Shown: piece by piece, positions 25,396 to 33,468 of the stretch
Layout: every line of letters begins with the position of its first letter
Numbering within the stretch: the stretch's first letter is position 1
Source: Clostridium sp. Marseille-P2415
Lineage (GTDB): Bacteria; Bacillota; Clostridia; Lachnospirales; Lachnospiraceae
Direction: 5' to 3'
NCBI RefSeq assembly: GCF_900155545.1
Contig: NZ_LT732526.1
Coordinates: 2,556,434 to 2,596,836 of the forward strand
Length of the DNA: 40,403 nucleotides
Position numbers and translations under genes: made by a program
Notes under the pieces: generated by a model
Seen by the model: only the letters and a program-made list of their open reading frames with translations
What the model was told of the DNA's origin: nothing
Databases searched by the model: none

Positions 25396-25442
25396 AAAAG
25401 CTCATCAGGAAGAGCTTCCCGCTTTCGCAGGCTCTTCCTGAT
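25396..25442 (-). terminator. Terminator overlapping the 3' end of the anti-sigma gene
   Basis: ATCAGGAAGAGC (25404-25415) and GCTCTTCCTGAT (25431-25442) form a perfect 12-bp stem; on the minus strand CTTTTT follows. The stem contains the last codons and the stop of the gene ending at 25405. Confidence 0.88.
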
Positions 25443-26871
25443 TTTTTGTTGTATGGGTTTCTTCCTGGGAAACGGTTTTTCCGGTCTCCGTCACATTCTC
25501 CGCCGTCTCAGACGAGCTTTCCCTGGCAGGGTCCGTCTGCTCCGCTTGCGTCGTCTCTTCACTCTCTTCTTCCGTCATATCCGGATCTGCATTTCCGTCT
25601 CCGATCACAGGGGTTTCAAAAACTCCCTTTACGGTTGTCTGTTTCCCGATTTTGGGAGAAATGCCCCCCAGGACAAAGGTATATTCCGTAGCTCCCTCAA
25701 GCCCGGTCACATTGATTTCACAATAATCGGAATCCGTATCACCAACCTTGGCAGAATAGGTATTTCCATCTCCATCCTTTACAGATACAGTAGGATTTTT
25801 CCACTTCACCTTGGTCTTAAAATGAACCATTATGACTCCGTTCTCATAATCCACATAATCAATTTTTATTTTTTCTGTCGATACGGCCTCCTGATCCGAA
25901 GAGGTCTCCTGTGCTGTTGCAGCAGGAGTTGCGGCTGTCGGCTGGATCTGAGACTGGGAGGGCTGTAAGGCGGTCTGACTTTCCGTCACGGCCGGAAGCA
26001 CTTCTGTAACAGATTCTTCCACCGTCGTAGAAACCTCCGTCTTGGATTCTGCCGTGGCCGCAGACAGCGATGTATGTGTCTGGGCTGTCTCCTCCGTTAC
26101 GCTCTTCTTTCCGCCCACCGCATAAGAGCGCTCTGTGATTACTTTTGCAATCTCCTCCATGGTCAGAGGTGCCAGTTCTTTCATGTCTTCTATAGTTAAA
26201 GAAGAATTCTGCGCAATCAGCTCCTTTAAGAAATAAGCCTTTCCATAAGAAATCTTATATTCACCTGCCAGCTGTTTTACCTCATCTTCTTCAATCACCT
26301 GCTGGTCATATACGACCGCCTTCAGCTGTTTTTCCTCCAGTGTATTTTGAATGTCACTTACCACTTCGGAACGAAGGCTTGAAGCCTTCTTGATGCTGTC
26401 ATTGGATACTGTTACGAGAATGGCATTATCCAGATCATCCAGATAACCATGGGTAACCATGGAGCCAATCACGGCATTGACCGCAACATTTAAATCCACA
26501 CCCTTTAAATCCATATCCTTCATAATGCTTTCTGCATCGTCATTCAGGGCCTCTGCTGCCAGGATCTTATTCTTTCTGTTCACGGTCAATTCCACACTGG
26601 GATTTACATCGATTCCAATTACCGAGTCCACTCTTCCATTCTGGTACGTATACGTTCCGCCGGCCAGCGCAATCATGCAGAGGCATGCAGCAGTCAGTAC
26701 ACCGATCACCCTTCGCCTGATGGCGAAAACCACTCTGGCTGTCTCTTCCTTTTTCTGTGGTGTGCTTAAATCGATCCGTTCAAGAACATTGGGAGTCAAG
26801 TCGCAGACCGCAGACTTTAGGCAGGCTTCGATCTGTTGTCTATTCAATTGTCTGCCATTAAATTCTGCCAT
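25405..26871 (-). CDS. RsgI-like anti-sigma factor with extracellular domain
   Basis: This 488-residue single-pass membrane protein has a cytoplasmic N-terminus (about 1-53), one helix (about 54-73), then the RsgI-type extracellular core containing IDVNPSVELTVNR (87-99) and LNDDAESIMKDMDLKG, a family hallmark. A Ser/Thr/Glu-rich linker (about 255-345) leads to a fibronectin-III-like beta domain (about 350-425) and another disordered acidic Ser/Thr-rich tail. It lies 8 bases after an ECF sigma gene. In Bacillus and Clostridium thermocellum RsgI proteins restrain SigI, so pairing with an ECF sigma is a variant. I infer that the outside domain senses an envelope or polymer signal and that the N-terminus holds the sigma factor. 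Confidence 0.82.
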   Translation of the reverse strand: MAEFNGRQLNRQQIEACLKSAVCDLTPNVLERIDLSTPQKKEETARVVFAIRRRVIGVLTAACLCMIALAGGTYTYQNGRVDSVIGIDVNPSVELTVNRKNKILAAEALNDDAESIMKDMDLKGVDLNVAVNAVIGSMVTHGYLDDLDNAILVTVSNDSIKKASSLRSEVVSDIQNTLEEKQLKAVVYDQQVIEEDEVKQLAGEYKISYGKAYFLKELIAQNSSLTIEDMKELAPLTMEEIAKVITERSYAVGGKKSVTEETAQTHTSLSAATAESKTEVSTTVEESVTEVLPAVTESQTALQPSQSQIQPTAATPAATAQETSSDQEAVSTEKIKIDYVDYENGVIMVHFKTKVKWKNPTVSVKDGDGNTYSAKVGDTDSDYCEINVTGLEGATEYTFVLGGISPKIGKQTTVKGVFETPVIGDGNADPDMTEEESEETTQAEQTDPARESSSETAENVTETGKTVSQEETHTTKNQEEPAKAGSSS

Positions 26872-26879
26872 ATCAAAGC

Positions 26880-27458
26880 CTACTCCTCTCTCAAATAATT
26901 TTCCAATTTTTTCATAGCACGGTTATATCTGGAAAGAGCTGTAGCCAAAGGGATCTTAAGGCTGGCAGCGATTTCTCTGTGCTTCATCCCCGCAGAGGTA
27001 TGAAGCAGAACAATCTCTCTTTCCTCTTCCTTAAGAAGCTGAAGTGCGGCAAGAAGCACCATCTTATCCGCCGCCATCTCAATCTCCGGACAGACTTCTC
27101 CTGTTTCTGATCCTGTTAAATCCTCTAATGTAACATCCGAATCATGTTTTTGTTCCCGGAACTTCATGTAACACAGATTCCGTGCAATGGTAAACATCCA
27201 CGCCAAAGGCTTCCCCTGGGATTTATAGCCTGATGCAGAAGTCCATATCTTTAAATATGCCTCCTGCATGATCTCCTCTGCATCCTGGGGGTGCTTAACA
27301 ACGGACAGGATAAAGCTGTACATTGTCCGGTCTGTATTCTGATATAGCTGCCGAAAGGCCTCCTGGTCTCCATCCGCAACTTTTTTAAGAAGCTCTTCGT
27401 CGCTCAAACGGCCGTAATCCTCAGGCCTGCCAAGGCTCATCAATCCCATAAATAACAT
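26880..27458 (-). CDS. ECF-type RNA polymerase sigma factor
   Basis: The 192-residue protein has a sigma-2 region (about 37-95: QLYQNTDRTMYSFILSVV, then DAEEIMQEAYLKIW) and sigma-4 region (about 130-185) with LLHTSAGMKHREIAASLKIP as the helix-turn-helix; no sigma-3 or 1.1 region, as expected for ECF factors. The first ATG (27456-27458) has a modest ribosome site about 11 bases upstream; a later start at the MSLGRPEDY methionine is possible. It precedes the RsgI-like gene by 8 bases, so it and its presumed inhibitor are made from one message. Confidence 0.93.
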   Translation of the reverse strand: MLFMGLMSLGRPEDYGRLSDEELLKKVADGDQEAFRQLYQNTDRTMYSFILSVVKHPQDAEEIMQEAYLKIWTSASGYKSQGKPLAWMFTIARNLCYMKFREQKHDSDVTLEDLTGSETGEVCPEIEMAADKMVLLAALQLLKEEEREIVLLHTSAGMKHREIAASLKIPLATALSRYNRAMKKLENYLREE

Positions 27459-27535
27459 GGATCCGATTTCCTTTCTACTAAGTTAATGCGGAATACTGTC
27501 ATCTTATTGCATAATATGGAAAAATTTTTATTTCC

Positions 27536-28714
27536 TTATTTTTCCACCCCAAAACCGCTTTCCGCCGTTATGATCAGACAGCACCGTTTATCCCTTTCAG
27601 TTACCCTCTTTGTGATTTCTTCCTTTAACCATTCCCTTTTCTTCCTGTCATATTCCCTCGGTACCACCAGGTCAAAAATAAGATTAATTTGATTTTTACC
27701 CTCTATCATACGAAAATCGTGGAATGAAACCCTGGAATCTATTTCCTCTAACACATTTTCCACCATACAGCCAAATTCCCTGACTCTGGAATCCTTTGTT
27801 TCCACCGGATCCATGTGAATGACCAGAAATATGCCGAATCTTTTTAAAGCTTCTCTTTCTATGTTATCGATGATCTCATGGGATACCTCCACATTTACAT
27901 CATTCGGCACCTCTGCATGAATGGACGCCATGCTTCTGGAAGGACCGTAATTATGTACGATCAGATCATGGCTTCCGATAATTCCATCGTAGCTTTCCAC
28001 AAAATCAGTCATTTCCTCATACAGCTTCGGGTCAATCGGTTCCCCAATGAGAGGCGTCAGAGTATCCTTTGCAATTTTCACACCTGCCCACATAACGATA
28101 AGGGAAACGACCAGACCGACAATGCCGTCAATGTTAAGTCCCCATATTCCGTAAATCAGGATCGAGAGTATGGTAGCCGAAGTGGTAACCACATCTCCAA
28201 GAGAATCCGCTGCCGTGGCCTTCATGACCGCAGACTGAATTCTTTTTCCCAGCGTATTGTTAAAAAGACTAAGCCACAGCTTTATACAGACGGAAAGAAG
28301 CAAAATAACAATGGATACGGCTTTAAATGTCATCTCTTCCGGATGCATCATTTTCCCGACCGAGGTTTTAAAAAGGGAAAATCCAACCTGAATAACGATA
28401 AATGCCACGATAAATGCGGAAATGTATTCCACCCTGCCATGGCCAAAGGGATGATCCTCATCCGCTGGCTTTCCGGCCATTTTCACCCCTATAAAACCAA
28501 TAATGGAGGAAGCGGCATCGGAAAGGTTGTTAAAGGCATCTGCCATTACGGAGATGCTGCCCACCAGCAGACCGATAAAAAGCTTGGCACCGAACAGGAT
28601 CACATTGCAGCAGATTCCCACTGTGCTGGTCATAAGTCCATACCTTGTCCGCACCTGTGCGTCATCCGTATTTTTATAATCCCTGACAAATGTCCTTACC
28701 AAAAACTCCGTCAT
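27536..28714 (-). CDS. Cation diffusion facilitator family transporter
   Basis: The 392-residue protein should export divalent metal ions (Zn, Fe, Mn or Co) in exchange for protons. Six membrane helices lie in residues 28-215, with metal-site residues Asp59 and Asp66 in MADAFNNLSDAASS and Asp170 and Asp174 in ATAADSLGDVV. The loop DHPFGHGRVEY (87-97) is the CDF histidine motif. The C-terminal cytoplasmic ferredoxin-like domain (about 220-300) is followed by about 90 extra residues, longer than YiiP. It is last in an operon with the aminotransferase, VanZ and truA genes, 24 bases after truA. The metal cannot be told from sequence. Confidence 0.93.
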   Translation of the reverse strand: MTEFLVRTFVRDYKNTDDAQVRTRYGLMTSTVGICCNVILFGAKLFIGLLVGSISVMADAFNNLSDAASSIIGFIGVKMAGKPADEDHPFGHGRVEYISAFIVAFIVIQVGFSLFKTSVGKMMHPEEMTFKAVSIVILLLSVCIKLWLSLFNNTLGKRIQSAVMKATAADSLGDVVTTSATILSILIYGIWGLNIDGIVGLVVSLIVMWAGVKIAKDTLTPLIGEPIDPKLYEEMTDFVESYDGIIGSHDLIVHNYGPSRSMASIHAEVPNDVNVEVSHEIIDNIEREALKRFGIFLVIHMDPVETKDSRVREFGCMVENVLEEIDSRVSFHDFRMIEGKNQINLIFDLVVPREYDRKKREWLKEEITKRVTERDKRCCLIITAESGFGVEK

Positions 28715-28738
28715 ACGACTCCTTTCCCAACTCTTTTT

Positions 28739-29485
28739 CTATTCCTTATAATGGACCTGTTCCAGAAAAAGACCTTCCGGCGGTGCCGTGCAGCCTGCCG
28801 CATTCCGGTCCTTTGCAGCCAGAATTTCCTTCATTTCTTCCGCCTTACGCTGTCCTAATCCCACCTCTATCAGCGTCCCTGTAAGTATCCTGACCATATT
28901 ATATAAAAAGCCATTTCCCGTATAACGTATAAAGAGGCGGCTTCCCTGCTGTTCAAATTCAATTTTTTTTATGGTCCTCACCGTGGATTTCTTCATTTTG
29001 CGGTTGGAACAAAAGCTCTTAAAATCGTGTTCTCCAATGAAAAATGCTGCAGCCCGTTCCATGGCCTCCACATCAAGAGCCTTCAAAAGACCATAAATAT
29101 ATTTTCTTTCAAATACCTGTTTCCTCTCACCCATTTCGATCCGATATAGATAAGTTTTTTCCTCTGCGTGAAGCCGGCTGTGAAACCGGTCCGGTGCACG
29201 CTCCACCGATTTAACCGCAATGTCCTCCGGGAGATACTTGTTTAAGTACTCCTTAATCTCCGGCTCCGGCATCTGCACATCCCCAAGGAAATTTGCCACC
29301 TGGGCCAATGCATGTACACCGGCATCCGTTCTCCCTGAGCCATGTACCTCCACAGGCTGTCCGACCATCCGCTCTAAGACATTCTCTATTTTTCCTTGAA
29401 CGGTCTGTTCCGTATTCCCCTGCTTCTGCCAGCCGTCATAGCGGCTTCCGTCATATTCCAGTACCATCCGGTAATTTTTTATCAT
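28739..29485 (-). CDS. truA: tRNA pseudouridine(38-40) synthase TruA
   Basis: TruA converts uridines 38-40 of the tRNA anticodon stem to pseudouridine. The 248-residue protein carries the catalytic aspartate Asp54 in SGRTDAGVHA (50-59), the N-terminal YDGSRYDGWQKQ strand and the late FLYNMVRILTGTLIEVG motif. The ribosome site GGAG lies 7 bases before ATG 29483-29485, which places the start 35 bases inside the upstream VanZ-like gene. Length is normal. Confidence 0.97.
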   Translation of the reverse strand: MIKNYRMVLEYDGSRYDGWQKQGNTEQTVQGKIENVLERMVGQPVEVHGSGRTDAGVHALAQVANFLGDVQMPEPEIKEYLNKYLPEDIAVKSVERAPDRFHSRLHAEEKTYLYRIEMGERKQVFERKYIYGLLKALDVEAMERAAAFFIGEHDFKSFCSNRKMKKSTVRTIKKIEFEQQGSRLFIRYTGNGFLYNMVRILTGTLIEVGLGQRKAEEMKEILAAKDRNAAGCTAPPEGLFLEQVHYKE

Positions 29486-29930
29486 ATAATTTCTCCATTC
29501 TTTTCTTCGTCAGCATTATGACAGCCACGATCAGCGTACCAAAGGCCACTCCTGAACAATCCAGCCATACATCCGATATCTGGCCGGATCTTCCATTCAC
29601 AAAAAGCTGAATGGTTTCATCCACAAACGGAACCATATAACCCGCTGTTAAATGGATAAACCACCGTCTTTCTCCGCCAATACCATGAGATAGGATACAA
29701 CCGGATAACAAAACTCCAAATAAGGTGTACTCTGAAAAGTGCCCCGTTTTGCGGATTATGTGCTCCGTCAGCCATTGAATGCTTATCCCTGACGCTGCCA
29801 GAAATTCCCGGGCCAAGCTTAGCACTTTTCCGCTGTCTGCCGATGAAACCGTAGCTGGCTTCATGGAGTTTGAAAATACAAACAGTACATAAAGCACGGT
29901 CACTGCTGTCCAGATATATTTCTTTTTCAT
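29451..29930 (-). CDS. VanZ-family membrane protein
   Basis: The 159-residue protein has four predicted helices and the VanZ-like pattern FSNSMKP near the first loop, HIIRKTGHFSEYTLFGVLL (about 60-78), and DETIQLFVNGRSGQISDVWLD (about 105-125). VanZ raises teicoplanin resistance in Enterococcus, but most family members are of unknown role, so resistance should not be assumed. It overlaps the aminotransferase gene by 4 bases (ATGA) and truA by 35 bases. Confidence 0.87.
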   Translation of the reverse strand: MKKKYIWTAVTVLYVLFVFSNSMKPATVSSADSGKVLSLAREFLAASGISIQWLTEHIIRKTGHFSEYTLFGVLLSGCILSHGIGGERRWFIHLTAGYMVPFVDETIQLFVNGRSGQISDVWLDCSGVAFGTLIVAVIMLTKKRMEKLYDKKLPDGTGI

Positions 29931-31102
29931 GACTGTTTCCTCAGGATACCGCTTTTATCCACCATTTGAGCAGCCTGGACCAGCACTTCTTCATCCTGAA
30001 CCAAAGCCAGTCTTACATATCCTTCTCCGGATGGTCCGAAAGCGCTTCCCGGCGTCACTAAAATTCCGGCCTTTTCCACCAGCTCCACGGCAAATTCAGT
30101 TGAATCCTGAAACCCTTCCGGTATCCTGGCCCATACGAACATGGTTGCCTCCGGCTTTTCCATCTTCCATCCGATCCGGGTCATGCTGTCACAAAGAGCA
30201 TCCCTCCGGCTTTCATACGCTCTTCTGGTATCCTCCACACAGGACTGGTCACCCGTAATTGCCGCAATGGCTGCCTTCTGGATTGGCAGGAACATCCCGT
30301 AATCCATATTTGATTTCAGAGTCTTAAGCTTGCCTACCACCTCTTTATTTCCAACGCAAAAACCAATTCTGGCTCCCGCCAGCCCATAGGTTTTGGAAAG
30401 GGAATTAAATTCCACTCCAACCTCTTTTGCTCCGGGAAATTTAAGAAAGCTCCCGCATTCCCTGCCGTCAAAAACCAGCTCACTGTAAGCATTATCATGG
30501 AGAACGATAATATCATTTGCCCTGGCAAATACAATAAGTTTCTCGTAAAAAGAATCCGGAGCCATAACAGTTGTAGGATTATTGGGATAGGAAACAATCA
30601 GAAATTTTGCTTTTTTCGCAACAGTTTCCGGAATATCATTAAAATCTATAATATATCCATTTTCTTTTTTCTGAGACATATAAAAAATGCTGGCTCCTGC
30701 TATCATGGGTCCATCTGCAAACACCGGATAGCAGGGGTCCGGAACAAGCACCACATCACCTTCATCTGCAACAGATAAAGCAATATGGGCCAGCCCTTCC
30801 TGAGAGCCCAGCAGAGAACAGATTTCAAAAGCCGGATCCAGGTCCACGCCATATCTTCTATGATACCATGCTGCCACGGCCTCAAGGAGTTCCTTCTGGT
30901 CACTGATGGCATATACGTAATTTTTCGGATCTGCCGCCGCCTGGCACAGAGCATCTGTAATATGCTTTGCCGGCGGTATATTCGGTGCACCCACGCCTAA
31001 ATCAATTACAAGCTCTCCCTTTTCTTCTTTCTGTCTTTTCATTTCCAACAGCTTTGAAAAGATGCCTTCTCCAAAACGGTCCATTCTTTCAGCAAACTGC
31101 AT
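29927..31102 (-). CDS. Class I/II aminotransferase (DapL/aspartate aminotransferase-like)
   Basis: The 391-residue fold-type I PLP enzyme transfers an amino group between an amino acid and a 2-oxo acid. Lys237 in NSLSKTYGLAGARIG is the expected Schiff-base residue; SYPNNPT (171-177) and HDNAYSEL (202-209) supply PLP and carboxylate contacts, with a C-terminal arginine in GYVRLAL. The overall pattern resembles LL-diaminopimelate or aspartate-family aminotransferases; the substrate remains open. First gene of an operon with VanZ, truA and the CDF transporter; promoter at 31150-31178; ribosome site GGTGGAG 7 bases before ATG. Confidence 0.88.
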   Translation of the reverse strand: MQFAERMDRFGEGIFSKLLEMKRQKEEKGELVIDLGVGAPNIPPAKHITDALCQAAADPKNYVYAISDQKELLEAVAAWYHRRYGVDLDPAFEICSLLGSQEGLAHIALSVADEGDVVLVPDPCYPVFADGPMIAGASIFYMSQKKENGYIIDFNDIPETVAKKAKFLIVSYPNNPTTVMAPDSFYEKLIVFARANDIIVLHDNAYSELVFDGRECGSFLKFPGAKEVGVEFNSLSKTYGLAGARIGFCVGNKEVVGKLKTLKSNMDYGMFLPIQKAAIAAITGDQSCVEDTRRAYESRRDALCDSMTRIGWKMEKPEATMFVWARIPEGFQDSTEFAVELVEKAGILVTPGSAFGPSGEGYVRLALVQDEEVLVQAAQMVDKSGILRKQS

Positions 31103-31149
31103 GGGGCTGCTCCACCTCTATCTTTCCGTAATTTATCATAATCTTTGTT

Positions 31150-31178
31150 ATTATAGTACAAAGGCAGTTATAATACAA
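31150..31178 (-). promoter_or_regulatory. Promoter of the aminotransferase operon
   Basis: Minus-strand TTGTAT (31173-31178), a 17-base spacer and TATAAT (31150-31155), about 48 bases before the start. Confidence 0.8.
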
Positions 31179-31190
31179 GGACAGCCATAA

Positions 31191-31237
31191 AAAAATTCCC
31201 CAAAAACGGCCTGAAACCGCATATTTGGGGAATTTTT
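31191..31237. terminator. Terminator of the L,D-transpeptidase gene
   Basis: AAAAATTCCCCAAA (31191-31204) pairs perfectly with TTTGGGGAATTTTT (31224-31237), a 14-bp stem with A/T runs on both sides. It lies 3 bases after the stop at 31241. Confidence 0.92.
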
Positions 31238-31240
31238 CTC

Positions 31241-31849
31241 TTATGGTCCTACCGTAACCGGTACGCCTAAATTGCAGTAACTCCATAAAACATTCATGGC
31301 ATCGTTATCAACCGCAACGCATCCATGTGTGGTTCCGTCGGGAACCCTGCATCCATGAATCTCTATGGCTCCGCCAAGAGGCGTATCCCATGGCGGCTGC
31401 TCTCCTGCCAGATTGGCCTTTACAATTTCATCCCGCTGAGCCTCTGTAATAATTCCATCTGCAAATCCTCTTTCCGCATCTTTAATGGCAGGATAGGAAA
31501 GGCCCAATGCCAGATAAGCTACGCTTTTATCGTTTCTTGTGCATACATAGAACTCCCCGCTGGGCGTTCTCATGTCACCTTCCACCTTTTTATTTCCTTC
31601 CGATGATGAAGCTCCCAGAGAAACCGGATATTCTGCGATCAAAACTCCATTCTGTTTTAAGGTCAGGGTCTTGGTCCTCTTACTCACATATATGGATACG
31701 CCATTGACCGAAACGGATTTAGCAGTACCAATGCCTGCCCCAGGTCCGGATACAGGTTCCGCATACCCTGTAATACCAGATGACACAGCCAAAACTATGG
31801 CAAATACCATTGCTATCAGGCATTTATTTCTTTTTCCTGCACACGTCAT
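31241..31849 (-). CDS. Secreted L,D-transpeptidase (YkuD domain)
   Basis: The 202-residue protein has a signal peptide (helix about 9-27, cleavage near GYA-EP) and a YkuD catalytic domain with His165 and the signature THGCVAVDN containing Cys177. Such enzymes make 3-3 cross-links in peptidoglycan or attach proteins, and resist most beta-lactams. A GTG at 31861 touches the ribosome site, so the ATG at 31847-31849, 11 bases after AAGGAG, is preferred. An extended -10 (TGGTATAAT, 31876-31884) lies just upstream. Monocistronic with its own terminator. Confidence 0.93.
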   Translation of the reverse strand: MTCAGKRNKCLIAMVFAIVLAVSSGITGYAEPVSGPGAGIGTAKSVSVNGVSIYVSKRTKTLTLKQNGVLIAEYPVSLGASSSEGNKKVEGDMRTPSGEFYVCTRNDKSVAYLALGLSYPAIKDAERGFADGIITEAQRDEIVKANLAGEQPPWDTPLGGAIEIHGCRVPDGTTHGCVAVDNDAMNVLWSYCNLGVPVTVGP

Positions 31850-31875
31850 TATTCCAAACACTCCTTTTTTGTAAC

Positions 31876-31884
31876 ATTATACCA
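31876..31884 (-). promoter_or_regulatory. Extended -10 of the L,D-transpeptidase gene
   Basis: Minus-strand TGGTATAAT, a perfect extended -10 with no good -35; about 27 bases before the chosen start. Confidence 0.55.
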
Positions 31885-31964
31885 TCCATTTTCCAATCCA
31901 TCATTTACAATATTCTTACATTTCTACTCAAATCTGAATCTGAAACACTGCCTTTGCTCTTACG

Positions 31965-32564
31965 TTAACGCAGACAATTCAAATAAGCCAATACAGCTCT
32001 TAGGCATCCTTCCACTCCTGCCAGACTGCTTTCCAGACACAGGTGATAATTTTGTGCCTTTCCCCATTCATTTCCGGTATAATACTGATAATAGTCTTTT
32101 CTCTTTTTATCCACTTCCCGGATTTTGCTTTCCATCACCTCAGGTTCCACTCCGGTCCCAAGAGAATTCATTCTTCTGAGGCGGTCCTCCAGCCTGGCAA
32201 ATACAAACAGGTTAACGCTGTTTTTAAGTATCCTGTCCGCACAGCGTCCAACAATGATGCAGGGGCCCTGGTCCGCCAGCTTCCGGATGACACGGGATTG
32301 GGCCAGAAAAACCTGATCCGACATGGATACTTCATATATAGAGGAAAATGGAGAATAAAGATTCAGTTCCAAAGACTCCAGCAGAACCGGGATATGCTCA
32401 TCATAATGAAGGAATGCCTCCTCTGCCAGACCGCTTTCTTCCGCTGATAAAGAAATCAACTCCTTATCATAAAACGGGATCTCCAGCCTTTCTGCCAGCT
32501 TCATGCCCAATTCCCTTCCGCCACTGCCAAATTCACGGCTTATTGTAATCACCTTTTCCAACAT
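31965..32564 (-). CDS. Cytidylate kinase-like protein
   Basis: This 199-residue cytoplasmic P-loop protein begins with ITISREFGSGGRELG (6-20), the variant nucleotide-binding loop of the cytidylate-kinase-like family, followed by FYDKELI and VGRCADRIL. The lid region with paired arginines (RLEDRLRRM) and RKDYYQYYTGNEWG match that family. It differs from true CMP kinase (Cmk), so the substrate is not certain. The ribosome site AAGGAGGAG is strong. It is transcribed away from the miniprotein gene at 32849. Confidence 0.87.
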   Translation of the reverse strand: MLEKVITISREFGSGGRELGMKLAERLEIPFYDKELISLSAEESGLAEEAFLHYDEHIPVLLESLELNLYSPFSSIYEVSMSDQVFLAQSRVIRKLADQGPCIIVGRCADRILKNSVNLFVFARLEDRLRRMNSLGTGVEPEVMESKIREVDKKRKDYYQYYTGNEWGKAQNYHLCLESSLAGVEGCLRAVLAYLNCLR

Positions 32565-32803
32565 ACGCTCCTCCTTATCTTCTATTGAGCAAACGTCTTT
32601 ATCTCCCCCATCATATTCTTTGCATTCAACACAGCTGTAAAATGGGCTTTAAGAAGCAGGGCTTCCATGATTCCAATACGTTTTCATCTGTCTTGTTACA
32701 TCTGCATTTTACCACATTCTTAAATTCCTGTATACCACATTTCCCGGATGCTCATCATACCAGAATTATTTTACAGTTATTGCTTTATGAAATTTCCAGT
32801 ATA

Positions 32804-32812
32804 TGTTATAAT
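32804..32812 (+). promoter_or_regulatory. Extended -10 of the miniprotein gene
   Basis: TGTTATAAT, a perfect extended -10, lies 37 bases before the start codon at 32849. The -35 (TTTATG, 17 bases upstream) is weak. Confidence 0.6.
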
Positions 32813-32848
32813 ATACGGAAAAAACAAATTTCAAAGGATTTTTCGTAA

Positions 32849-33088
32849 ATGAAAAAATATAAATTTACCTCTGGAACAGGTGCAGCACTACTGGCGTTGA
32901 TTCTTCTATTATGTTTTATTAAAAGGCACTGGCAGAATCAGGCTATTTCAATAATTGGAGGGGCAGATGGACCCACAAGCATTTTTATCGCTGGAAAACT
33001 GGGAGACCTTATACCTCTTTGTCTCATTTCGGGAATACTGATTCTACTAATGGCTGTTCTTATTTATTTTCTTAAAAATAAAAAATAA
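32849..33088 (+). CDS. 79-aa membrane miniprotein with OadB-type motif
   Basis: The protein has a short basic N-terminus, a first hydrophobic segment (about 11-23), the sequence IIGGADGPTSIFIAGKL (35-51), a second membrane helix (about 54-75) and a lysine tail. The GGADGPT motif is a hallmark of the beta subunit of sodium-pumping decarboxylases (OadB, GcdB, MmdB; about 370-430 residues), where it lies in a re-entrant loop with an aspartate linked to sodium transport. Here it stands alone, with no alpha, gamma or biotin subunit nearby. It has its own ribosome site (AAAGGA) and an extended -10, so it is unlikely to be mere debris. It could be an independent small membrane protein or a trimmed remnant. 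Confidence 0.7.
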   Translation: MKKYKFTSGTGAALLALILLLCFIKRHWQNQAISIIGGADGPTSIFIAGKLGDLIPLCLISGILILLMAVLIYFLKNKK

Positions 33089-33376
33089 AACGCCTCCAAC
33101 TCTTTCATAGATACAGGACATAGGTCATTAATTTATGGAATTCCTGAAATTATGGTATCTCACTATGGGATAAAGAATGGGAAGCATGATACGAATTCAA
33201 TTATTTATAGTATACTGATTATTTTTTACAGAATTCCATCTTTCTCTGTAAAATTCAGACCGAATCATTTACATGGCAATTAAATGGATTTTTACTGCTT
33301 CAAGAATTGAAACAATATCGCACATCACATCACCAAATACCTGGGTCACAGTTAAATCCAATATTCAATGATCCTA
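33089..33376. other. Intergenic stretch, no recognisable gene
   Basis: AT-rich DNA between the miniprotein and the 3' end of the intron. All frames are broken by stops; a 32-codon plus-strand frame at 33273 lacks a ribosome site. It contains the 3' flank of the intron insertion. Confidence 0.4.
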
Positions 33377-33419
33377 ATAGAGTAGAGAAATAATTGCTAA
33401 GAATTATCTCCCTCTCATT

Positions 33420-33450
33420 GAACCGTACGTACGGGTCTCGTATACGGCTC
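33420..33450 (-). ncRNA. Group II intron domain V
   Basis: The 31-base hairpin begins GAGCCGTA and ends TACGGTTC, the conserved catalytic core shape. Domain VI (33377-33417) follows, with paired AGATAATT/AATTATTTCT arms. Confidence 0.85.
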
Positions 33451-33468
33451 TACAACTTATATTCCAAC

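Noticed and set aside
27878-28858. 326-codon plus-strand frame opposite the CDF transporter and truA
   Set aside because: It is antisense to two well-supported genes, has no ribosome site and has a random composition rich in His and Lys.
29451-29930. VanZ-like gene as a glycopeptide resistance gene
   Set aside because: VanZ-family proteins are common and mostly unrelated to resistance; no vanHAX or regulators are nearby.
33273-33371. 32-codon plus-strand frame next to the intron
   Set aside because: No ribosome site or promoter, and no recognisable protein features.
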